NCBI GenBank assembly: GCA_951640165.1
Contig: OX621247.1
Span: 25,890,001-25,954,000 of the forward strand
Origin: Pseudoips prasinana
Lineage: Eukaryota > Arthropoda > Insecta > Lepidoptera > Nolidae
DNA length: 64,000 nt
Direction of reading: 5' to 3'
Of the stretch, positions 22,625 through 33,500 are shown in pieces; positions within the stretch are counted from its first letter, which is position 1, and each line of letters begins with the position of its first letter. The notes below the pieces were generated by a model that saw nothing but the letters and a program-made list of their open reading frames with translations, had not been told where the DNA came from and did not search any database. The translations under genes were made by a program, and so were the position numbers.

Positions 22625-23959
22625 ATATCAATGTCAAAAGGTTGCAATGCAATCCAAAGTGATATTGATATTTTCAATTATTCTTTTGCCTCACTTAAGC
22701 ATAAACTCAAAATATTATTGTAGTTTTTTTTGCTGAACTAGGTAACTGTAGGTAATAGCTTTGTTTAAACTTAGAATAAGTACCCCTTAAGATAAGTTAA
22801 GGTTTTGTCAAATTTAGCCAGCTGTGTCTACATCAGAGTAGGGTATAGACTTTATTTTTTTATAAATCGTTGTCGACTTATCCAATGTAGTCTATATCCA
22901 GTTTTGTAGACCAATAAACGGAAAAAAATGTGTATCAATCCTCTACGTCGTATTGGAACACACGAAGAGTGGTAGGTACATGACTCTCAGATACTGTGCA
23001 TACCGGCAAATGGGTTGAATTCAGACGGGACGAAATTTCATTTACGTATTTTACCCGATTGAACCACAGCTAAAACTTAGCGGAAGTATTTTAAAGCAAG
23101 ATACTTCTTTCAAGCTTCTATACAACCAAAATGGTTAATTTTTATGGGTCTTAAATAAAAAATTTTATTATCATTATACTGTCCAAGTCTTTACTCACTT
23201 AGGGATTTCGAATCGCATCGTTTAACGTAAGTACCTATAAATTGTCACTAAGTGCAAAATTGGATGTAGTCAGGTTACAAAGGATGCAATTAGAAATTTC
23301 TAGCACAAAGAAGCATCTATGTTATTTATTAACAGAAACGGTTAATAAATAATTTGGAGAAATAATAGACGAGGTGAAGAAGGTTTTATTGTGTTGTGAT
23401 AAATAATTGTTTCATTGTTATGTCATTTTAAAATATATGAATATAATAAACCTACGTATATTATGTAAGTTGCAAATATTAATCGCTCTTTACTCTGGTC
23501 TTGGCAGTGACATCGACCTTCAAACCACAATAGTTCCATTCAATCAGTAATCGTATTCGTAAATCGGTTTTATGTCCGTTTAATGATAATCACAACAATG
23601 ATGGACCGCGCCTTCTCAACCAAACCTATTATTAATTGAAAAGGCACCGCGCGCCTATGTACTAAACCACAAACCATTGACTGTCGTAGCTGACAGTACA
23701 TGTGTAATGATGTGGGCTACTTAATAAAATTATTCAGGAGTTAAAAAAAAACCCGACTCCTTTAGCACAATACAGATGAATTACTTTGTCTTCCTTGCTT
23801 TTTGCTCTTAGTCTAGACTATTGTGGAATTAATCGAAGAACTGTCGCCTAATTTGAATGCCCATATGAAGACAGTAAGCAAGATGGTAAGACCTTTATTT
23901 TGTAAGGCATGGGGAATGCTTACACAAGCCCGATATACCCGATATACCGATATTTGACT
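22625..23959. other. No gene recognised
   Basis: AT-rich unassigned DNA. Confidence 0.5.
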
Positions 23960-24324
23960 GCCTCGTTGGTCTCGCGGTAGCGTGTTCACCCGCAGAGAAC
24001 GAGGTCCTGGGTTCAAATCCCTGGTCGGGCCAAAAAGTGATTTTGGGACTTTTCTGTAAAAAGAAAAAATTCTCAGCATCAGCCCGAAGTCTGGGAGTTG
24101 GCGGTATTATACCCCCGTGCCTCGGAGAGCACGTAAAGGCGTCGGTCCTGTACCTAACCTCTTTCCGGTCGTGTCGCATAGGCGTCCCATCGGATCATGA
24201 GAGTGATGGAATAGAAAGTGCTCCTGTGTTTGCGCACACACTTGAGCACTATATGTCCCGCGCACATGGCTAATCTCTGTTGAGACTGGCCGCCGTGGCC
24301 GAAATTCGGCTAGGAGGACATTAT
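23960..24324 (+). mobile_element. SINE A, copy 3 (full length)
   Basis: GCCTCGTTGGTCTCGCGGTA head, GGGTTCAAATCCC B-box, body and TTCGGCTAGGAGGACATTAT end. Followed by an 11-12-bp inverted repeat (ACCCACCCGCA / TGCGGGTGGGT). Confidence 0.85.
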
Positions 24325-24372
24325 ACCCACCCGCAAAAAGTGTCTGCGGGTGGGTATGTCGGATTCGCAACA

Positions 24373-24680
24373 ACTAAACCTAACCTGCCGTGAACTTCTT
24401 CTGGCGCCTGATGGGGGAAGCCCCTGGAACGCGGTATGCTGCTCCGGTGCTCCCCTCCTGCGCCATGTCCCAGATGGTCGGGACACTTACCCTGGAAAGG
24501 CTCTGGGTTGCCCTCCGCAGAACGTGTATGCTGCCCCGGTGCTACATGGTTAGACCTGATTTCGAATTCTGTTTGCCGTGTACCGATTAGTAACGATTTT
24601 TATAGATGTTCTTATCACAACCGGGACCGACAGCTTAGCCTGCTCTCCAAGACACGGAGGGTAGACAACCTATAGACCCT
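24373..24680. repeat. GC-rich unassigned repeat plus repeat L fragment
   Basis: 24373-24560 is unusually GC-rich and contains two copies of TATGCTGC[TC]CCGGTGCT (24436 and 24528 regions). 24600-24665 (CGGGACCGACAGCTTAGCCT) is a piece of repeat L. Three overlapping open frames here are not supported as genes. Confidence 0.45.
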
Positions 24681-24771
24681 GTAAGGAAGTTTATACACGA
24701 ATACTGTTCAATGAGGTTTAATAAAATGCCGTGTAATCTCTATTCCTTCATTACGGTTATCCACTACGATC

Positions 24772-25004
24772 AGGGGACCTACCACTTAAGTCGCCGATCA
24801 TCTTTATCGTGATCGGTGGCGTTCAAATAGATGAAGGTAAATCGTTCAGTCGGTTTCCATGAGCACATGTGACGTCATAAATGGTCCGGAGTCGATTTTA
24901 AACATTGAAGCCTTTGAACGAATGGTTTAGTCATTTTAAACATTCATCTATTTGACCGCCGAACACAATCACAATCGTTAGCGACTTAGGCGGTAACCCC
25001 CAGA
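24772..25004. mobile_element. Long-arm MITE beta, copy 1
   Basis: About 233 bp with ~90-bp imperfect inverted arms: AAGTCGCCGATCATC ... GATTGTGATTGTGTTCGGCG on the reverse of the right arm; core CACATGTGACGTCATAAATG. Matches 34587-34832. Confidence 0.75.
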
Positions 25005-25736
25005 TAGAGATTAGCACTGGGCTGATGAGCGTAATAAGACACTTCTATAATCTGTACTGCTACTGGTAGGAAGGACCCTATATAATATCTGCAGCTAATT
25101 TAATACAGTCACCAAAAGTAACTGTATTTATTTCATCTACTAAGTTGTAGTTTAATGCATGTTCAGTTCAATGTTTTTTTTCAAGTAGCGGTCACCGCTC
25201 TCTATTTTTTGTGTCCGATTCAATTACCAATACGTAATCCCATACAATTGAATAAAAACACCTAATTTGTGTTGAATCACCCGTAAAATTGTAATTTGTA
25301 AAAACACTGTTAACTTCTTAATGAATGCCCTATATTTGCTTTTTGTCGTGATTCTACGGTTAGGAGGGTACATCTAAATGTTTTCTTATGTTTTACTTTG
25401 TTAAAAACAATTTGGTTAACAAGGATGTCACGATGTCCGGCAACAATATATATAATTTGTTGTATTTAATAACCTCGTTGGTTATTTTTAGTGTCATATT
25501 CAAAGTTAACAATCACGAGCTCTTGTATGTGTTTCTAATTGCTACATAGTAGAACAATATGCGGGTATCTGATCCGTGCAATTCAATTTGAAAAGAATCC
25601 TATGGTTTGTGAAAAGATAAGTTGTAGTTTAAAGATTACTATCGTAGAATGTTTGCATACAAGTTAGACTACACTTACATCAATTACTGCTGCGAGATGC
25701 ATATTTCAAAAATAGTCTTTCTTTCTTTCTTATTTC
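25005..25736. other. No gene recognised
   Basis: AT-rich unassigned DNA. Confidence 0.5.
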
Positions 25737-25868
25737 TTTATCGTATGGGCAGTGCTTACCCTGATGTCAGAGATGTTCAAGCCACCCAGTATGCCTCTGA
25801 CATGGCTTATCGACATAGCTTACTACTACTAAGTTGGAGACCCTTTAACGGTCACCCATCTATAAACT
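25737..25868 (+). repeat. Repeat L fragment
   Basis: TTATCGTATGGGCAGTGCTT, GTTCAAGCCACCCAGT and GGTCACCCATCTATAAAC match repeat L copies at 43555 and 60808, with an internal deletion. Confidence 0.6.
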
Positions 25869-25963
25869 TTACTACGTGTCTAGGTGCTTTACCTCGCCAT
25901 TCACTTACGGAACGATGAGTGCGACTGGCCTTCAAACATAAGACGGTATCAGTCGGGTAGGTG

Positions 25964-25996
25964 TAAGTTAGTTAGTAAGTTAGTTAGTAAGTTAGG
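25964..25996. repeat. (GTTAGTAA)-type short tandem repeat
   Basis: AAGTTAGTTAGT units repeated. Confidence 0.8.
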
Positions 25997-26182
25997 TTGT
26001 GTTGCCTGTAATAAGTGGTTTAATATTCTTGAGAAAAATATTGTGTCCTTTAGAGGTACCTACGACGCGCACCACCCCTACCATGTAGTGATCTGTATTA
26101 GCTTGCTATGACTTAAGAATTATTTAAAAATTATGTTGATAATGGTTAAAATTAAGTAACTGCCTGGAAATCATTAAATAGG

Positions 26183-26392
26183 CTTCGAACCCAGGTTGGT
26201 CGCAGCAGGGACAACTTGCTCAGGTGGGGTTACATTAATGATCGCCTTCAATGCAAATGTGGTGTAGTCCCACAGACAATGGGACATCTACTATCATGTA
26301 GCGCGTGCCCTTACAACTGCACGCTTAAAGATCTGATGGAGGCTACTCATAATGCGATTCTCGTGGCCAAGTTCTGGGCGGACACAGTTTAG
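26183..26392 (+). pseudogene. C-terminal remnant of a LINE reverse-transcriptase ORF
   Basis: 70 codons ending in TAG: LRTQVGRSRDNLLRWGYI, then LQCKCGVVPQTMGHLLSCSA and NAILVAKFWADTV. The CxCG...QTMxHLLxC..C zinc-knuckle-like pattern followed by FWADT is a common LINE ORF2 ending. No upstream part in frame, so a 5'-truncated dead copy; different from the LINE at 2271. Confidence 0.7.
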
Positions 26393-26629
26393 ATTGCCAT
26401 CGACTCGCTAAGAAGAAGAAGAAGTACCTACCTATTGGTAAATTGGTAGCCGAGTAGGCTAAGACGGCTGGTGGGATGGCGTTATGTGTCTTCATTACGT
26501 CATAAAGTTAAAGAAGCATTGAATGACTTGTATAAATTCGAGTCCATCGACTATTGTGCAGTGACGGAGCTGTAAACACACATGGGGATACCTCGTGATT
26601 CGTGGGTTCGATACCCAACAGCATTAAGA

Positions 26630-26838
26630 ATTTTTTTTTTTTTTAAGATAGAGCCCGCACCAGGGAATTTAATCGCTGTGTTGCGGGGTACTTTACAAAC
26701 ATATAATAGACGGACACAAATTACATCCAGACTTAGAACAACTATTAATGGGTCACACCAATAGTCCGACGCGGGACTTGAACCCGCGACACGAAGAGGC
26801 GAGGCGACTATCGTAGCCGCTGCACCACACGTGCAGTC
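26630..26838 (-). mobile_element. SINE J, copy 3 (near full length)
   Basis: Reverse strand: TGACTGCACGTGTGGTGCAG head, GGTTCAAGTCCCGCG B-box, tail GTGCGGGCTCTATC ending in A-rich sequence. tRNA-derived. Confidence 0.8.
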
Positions 26839-27224
26839 AGATTAATGCAACTGTTTAAATTTTTACTGTTGTGAAAATTATTTTGAATACTTTGCCATTA
26901 GTTAGTTGCCAAAGCACTATTATATGTTAATAATTCGCTTTATTTACCATGTGTATTTACCGTAAATGTGTCCTGAAGGTCTAGGAAACCTCATAGGATA
27001 ACCAAACTCGGTGTAAAATCAAACTTCAGCTGAATCTAAACAAAAACACGGGACGCCTGGCAGATGTGAAACATCGACATTATTTTGTAAAAGTAATATG
27101 CAGAAAAGAACATATTGTGATAGGAACTAAATATGTCATAATGATAAAATAAAAAGTCGATTGCGCATGGCGACGCGTCGCCACACCGTACACACTACTA
27201 TCGTATATACATCAATAGTATTCA

Positions 27225-27313
27225 ATAGCCGCACGTAAAACAGATTTCTGGCGTGGCGACGCATGCCGTGGCGACGCGTCGCCACGCCAGAAATCTGTTT
27301 TACGTGCGGCTAT
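27225..27313. repeat. Perfect 38-bp inverted repeat upstream of an Ork1 exon
   Basis: ATAGCCGCACGTAAAACAGA... (27225-27262) is mirrored without mismatch at 27276-27313, spacer 13 nt. A further palindrome GGCGACGCGTCGCC occurs at about 27169. Ends 68 bp before the exon at 27382. Confidence 0.92.
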
Positions 27314-27381
27314 AGATGTTTCACATCAAAAATGGTACAAATCAGAGGAAAAAACTCATCATATTTTTCTCATAATTTCAG

Positions 27382-27561
27382 ATCTGCTATATGAGAACTA
27401 CTTACCCGAGGACCCGGTCAAGCAAGATGCAATCCTGCGTAAGCTATTTGACTACTGCGGAAAACCCATGTTCAATTATACCACAGAAGATGAAGAGCCT
27501 CCGTTCAAATGGGACTTCTACCATTCCTTCTTCTTCTCGTATACAGTCGTTAGTACCATAG
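27382..27561 (+). CDS. Ork1: Ork1 exon a: cap region and start of first pore loop
   Basis: 180 nt, preceded by a TTTTCTCATAATTTCAG acceptor and followed by a GTATG donor. It begins with two bases of a split codon, then 59 codons starting LLYENYLPEDP and ending SYTVVSTI, plus the first base of the filter glycine. The stretch LFDYCGKP and the KWDFYHSFFFSYTVVSTI segment match the K2P cap end and pore helix 1. Because it starts in mid-codon it cannot be the first coding exon. Confidence 0.93.
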   Translation: MCYMRTTYPRTRSSKMQSCVSYLTTAENPCSIIPQKMKSLRSNGTSTIPSSSRIQSLVP

Positions 27562-30500
27562 GTATGTATCACATGACATCACACTTGAGTATTTGCTTCT
27601 TCTATTTTTATTATTAAATTTGTGTGCATCGCCAGGCTATACACACTCGACGCTTACAACGCGAATCACACTCATACTAAGAACTGCTCATGTGTGGGTC
27701 GCGGCAATTGTTTTCCTGTGTCCAGGCCAGGGATCAAGGCCAAATGTCAAGGATACCTTAACTACTATGCCACAAGTCCCACACGGGCTCTTTAAGTACG
27801 TAGTACTTATCATCTGGGTAGTGGCAACACCCAAAACTGGGTGGTTAACAAATTCCCATACAGCGCCTTTAGAAAATACATTGAGATTAAAGCAGGAGAT
27901 ACATTGCAGATGAAATAAACAGGAGAATTGACCTAATCTTCTAGCTGTACTTGAAAATATCCATTCACATATGCCATCTTCTCTTTATATCATCCAATCT
28001 GAGACTTAGGTGTATATATGCCTTGAGATAAGTTCCTATGGCATATTTCCTGCGGCGGAATAAACGACCTAATAAGGTATTTCTGGTGCCATACACAGAC
28101 CGGCTAAAAAGTAACACACTTGGTAGAACCCTGGTAGATCGAGAACTAATGTTAAATATAAATTGGAAGATTAGGGAGTTCATGGCCTCGAACTGATTGG
28201 AAGGAATTCAGTAGGGTCTTCTGTATAATAACTGCAATATTAACTTATACTTCAAAAAAAATTGTAGTAAATTGGCCTAATTGGCTAATTATGCCAATTT
28301 ACTACAAAATTTTCTGAAGTATATTTTCAAAAGGACACAACTTATATGGCTATACAAGTTGTGTCCTTTTGAAAATGTATAGTTTGGTAATAAATTTCAG
28401 CACAATTAGAACATAAAAGTTTCTTTGTGGGATGAACAGTGATTATACTCGTATTATTGACATTTAAGGCGGTAGGGATTTCGTTTTTAAAGCTTCTCTC
28501 ATTATATGAATCGCCTTATGTACAAGCACGTCCAGTATCTTATGGTCTTAACATTTCATATTCATAATTCTTCAATTTACTATCCTATAGAGTCACTAAT
28601 TTCCTAGATCATTTACATCCTAATTTGTGACTTCATGTTTAATTTTATTACTGTCCTTTGTTCGTTTCTTTTCATAACAGCGCGTATGTCTTTGTACCAT
28701 TTAACAACACATATTAGAATAATATTCTTGTATAATAAATGCGTATTATTGTTGTATAGAATTGAACTGTTTTCTGTGATTTTTTGTTTAAAAAATAAGT
28801 TTAACGAGCGAATAATTCTTTACCAACTTCAGTTTTGTTAAGATCTGTAACTTCCGAAAACTTTTAATTTATGTTCACTTTGGATTATATTGATGGATTA
28901 TGTTTAAATTAGAAATGCTAACCATTGTTAACACAATAACATAATTGAATATGTGGGCTAAACTCGTACCCTAAGGAATAATCTTCCCTGGTCTTACACC
29001 GAGTTAGCATCATATCTAACGTTTTCTTAAGGCACCTACATCAGCCAAATTTATGCTTTCAACAAGTTTTTAGCCAATACTACGGGGTTCATCATAAATA
29101 TGTCTAAATTTTGAATATTTTCATGGATCCTAAAACATGAATCAACTACTTGATAGAAAATATCACAAAGTTACCCTCAAAAAAGGTCACAACAAAATTA
29201 TCTCAAAAAATTACAACTAAATCTCATTAACAAAACTTTTATTGTATTAGCTTTCACATAAAGATATTTTTTTTTAATTTTACATTTATATCGCCTTGCT
29301 TTTTATATTTTTACCCGTATACTTTATAGCTTATACGGATGATGCGACACTGGTGTGATACGATAAAATTGGATGTTGTCATTCTCCTAACGTTTTATGT
29401 TTTCAGGTTACGGCAACTTGGCGCCAACTACTCACCTTGGCAGAATACTTATGATATTCTACGGTTTGTTCGGTATCCCCATCAACGGTATATTGCTTGC
29501 TAATCTTGGTGAATACTTCGGCATGCAGGTAAATGTTCCTACTTACTTGATGATCAAATAATACAACGTTATACATTAATATTTAGATTTAAAAATGGCT
29601 TCTATAATACGTATTATGTATGAGCTTAGATAGTAAAATATTGTCAATGATTAGACTTAATCTGATCGAAAAATACAATAAATAAATAGGAATCAGCTTA
29701 GTTCCAAAATGACCAAAACAAATAAGAATTTTTATTATTATTATTTGTTTTGGTCATTTTGGAACTTAGCTGATTCCTATTTATTTATTGTATTTTTGTA
29801 TAAAATAACATAAAAGAAAAAAATTCCCAATTTCAGCTTATATCAGTCTACAGAAAATACAAAAAGCGTAACGTGAAACGAGCTGACAATATTGGCTACT
29901 ACTTCACCAACCTAGGCATGTTGGGTCAAATCATCTTATACCTGATACCCGGCTTCTTGCTCTTCATCTTCCTACCTGCATGTATCTTCATGGTGTTCGA
30001 AGGGTGGGACTACGTCGCTTCTATATATTATGCCTTCGTCACTCTTACTACTATTGGATTTGGTGATCTAGTTGCAGGTACGATTATCAGTCATTGACAT
30101 TTTTCGCTGACCAGTTTTTAATTTTTAGTTAAGGACGTAAAGAGCATTTATGGCATCTTCAGATTTATATTATATTATAACTGACATTTGAGGGCTACTG
30201 CTACTATTACATGTATATGTTATATGTTGCAAGTATAATTTTTGATTTGATGGAAAAACTCAACAGCAATAAATACTCAACATAAAAGTCACAGCCTATA
30301 TAAATATGGCGAACAGTTAAAATAGCCATCAGATATAACAATTTTATTTTCAACGACTTGTTTTTTTTATCAGGAGTAGAATGTTTTATTAAAGTATCCC
30401 ACCCTGTTTATGATATGCCTCGTTGGTCTAGCGGTAGCGTGTTCACCCGCAGAGAACGAGGTCCTCGGTTCAAATCCCGGGTCGGGCCAAAAAGTGATTT

Positions 30501-33500
30501 TGGGTTTTTCTGTAAAAAGAAAATTTTTCAGCATCAGCCCGAAGTCTGGGAGTTGGCGGTATTATACCCCCATGCCTTGGATCCTGTACCTGGTCCTCTT
30601 TCTGGTCGTGTCGCCTAGGCGTCCCATCGGATTATGAGAGTGATGGAATAGAAAGTGCTCCTGTATTTGCGCACACACTTAAGCACTTTAATATGTCCCG
30701 CGCAGATGGTTAATTTCTGTTGAGACTGGCCGCCGTGGCCGAAATTCGGCTAGGAGGACATTATTATTATTATTATGACATAGAAATATGACATATGAAA
30801 AAAATATGTTTTGTTCCCAACAAAACATATTTTTTTCATATGTCATATTTCTATGTCATAATAATAATAATAATAAATTTTCTGCTAAGAATAATTCTCA
30901 GTATTAGCCCGGAATCAGGAAATTCGCATTGTTCACCCCCTTTCCTGGGAGAACACAGAAAACCGTCGGCGCTCTGCCTGAAGACTTTTTAAGCGTGTTA
31001 GCTAGCTATCCATTCGGATTATTACAGTGAAGAAATAGAAAGTGTAAAATAAAATAAAATATTTGCGCATGTAATAATATGTTCCGCGCAGATGGCTGGT
31101 CTTCATTTAAATGGTCCGCCATGGCTGCAATTAGACCAGAAGGACACTACCAAAAATAAGTGTTTCCTATAACGGCTATTAAAATAATAGTTTACATTTT
31201 AATAGTACAAGTCATTATAAAAAATTACGGGTTTTACATATTAGTCTAATTTTAATAATAATATAGAGAAAAATAATAATTAAAGTTTTAGAATCTGTTT
31301 ATAACGCTATTTATATTTTTCAGGAACGGTGAACAACGGTTTCAAATACGGCTACTTCTTCACCTACCAGATATTCTTAATCGTCTGGATCACCTTTGGT
31401 CTTGGTTACATCGTTATGTTGCTAGGCTTCATCACTAGTGGCATGAGATCAGAACGAATACACAAGATTGAACAGAAGTTTGCTTACCAGTTCAAAAACA
31501 CACAAAACAAAATCTTGCATGGCTTTACTAAGGATCTATCGGCACTTAGGAAAATTATAAATGAAGCCAATTTACTTAAAATAAAGGTAAGCAGTATTTT
31601 TAAAATAATATTTCAAGACATATCTTTCAATTGTATGTATATACGCCTTATATGCCTAATATGTTAATAACCAAACCGAAGTTTAGAATGGTATTTTAAA
31701 GCATTCTAATAAAAGTCAATGGTGGTTCCCTAGGTAGCGTTTGGAATGAGTATCTGTTATGACATTCTCTATAGAAATTGTAAAAACCATTTAAGACTTC
31801 TTTCCAAAATCTTCCAGAACTTTAAAATCACATAAATAGAAGAGAAAATCTCTTTTAAAGTACTCAATGATCAAAAAAAGGTTTAAAGTTAACTTGTTTC
31901 ATTTCAGCCAGTATACGTAGATGCCACACCGCCTCTATACCGAAGTGCCAGCTGTCCCATCTTTACCTATGATGTGGAGCCGAGAGGTCCAGTTTACAAG
32001 AGAAAACGGGCTAATTCAGAAAACATTCAATTGTCTGCTAAAGACATGCTCCGAATACAATCCGATACTGATCTTCTAGGAATTGATAAAGAAAAAACGT
32101 TCACGGCATCAGCAATTGTGAAACCAGCAGAATTGTTAGCACGAGTTGTAAATGTTCTAGGAGGGTTTGAGCAACAGCAACAGGCACAGAAAGATAAAGG
32201 AGTTCATCTGTTCGATGACGAACATATCTTAGCAAATGAAAAACCTCCTATGTTTAGCATAGGGCAACAATTTATAAATAATAACCCGCAAAGAACAAGA
32301 GCGTACAGTGTAACTGTTCCTAATTACAGAAAAGAATCAGTGCCAGAGGAGAATCATGAATATACTTGGGCCAATGGTGAATCGGCTGAAAAGTTCAGAA
32401 GAGAGGCAAATATACGAAGTGGAAAGTTGTCACTACCATCGAAAGTTGAAAACACACCAACCCAAAATATTATAACAAGGTTTTTCCAACGAAAATCAAG
32501 TTCAAGTGAAAACCCTGCTGAATACATAAAAAATTCAATGAAAGACAAAATTGCCGGATCCCAAGCTTATAATGAGAATGTTAAAGAAAATTCTAAACCA
32601 AGACGTGGAAGTATATTCCCCTCATTCTCTTTTGGTTCAGATGATAAAAACGATGCAGAAGCTTACAAAGAAAGAACTAAAAAGGGAAGACACAGTATAT
32701 TTCCGTCATTTGATTTTCACGAAGAAGATGATGGTTATTTAGCTAATGCGTACTTAGAAAGAACAAATAAAGGCCGTCATAGTATTTTCCCAACATTTGA
32801 CTTCTCAGAAGATGAAGATGCTGCAACTAGCCGGGCATATCAACAAAAGCCTAAAAGACATAGTATATTCCCCACGTTTGACTTCAGTGAAGATGAAGAT
32901 GCCAAAGCCTATAAAGATAGAACAAAAACTGGCAGGCACAGCATTTTCCCTACATTTGATTTCAGTGATAATGATGATGATACAGAACGTTACAGAGAAA
33001 ATACAAAACGTGGTAGGAGAAGCATTTTCCCTAGTTTTAACTTTAGTGGTCTCACTAGTAACGACGAAGATACTGTAGATGAGGATGAAGTACAAAAATA
33101 TCAAAATCGAACGAAAAAAGGACGGCTTAGTTTGTTTCCTACCTTTGGTAGGTCTAAGAAAAACGATGATGACGTTATGCCTGAAAGCTCTGATGAATTA
33201 GTAGATTACAAAAATAAAACACAGACTGGGCGTAGCAGTTTATTTCCATCGTTTGGCAAACAGCGTAAGAATAGTTCTCCAAATGAAAGTTCAGGAGACC
33301 TAGAAAGTAGCATAAAACAATTCAACAGTCAATCAAGACAAGGCCGCAACCGATCATATGAAGAGCCCGGGCAAGTATCAAGTGATTTGGAACGTTACAA
33401 AAACAAAACAAGACACGGTCGTCGGAGTCTATTTGATCCAGACGTCAATATAACTAGTCTTCCAGAGAATGAACAAGTGGAAGTTTTGGAAAATACAAGT

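Noticed and set aside
32354..33104. Minus- and plus-strand short frames within the Ork1 tail exon
   Set aside because: Shadow frames of the long coding exon.
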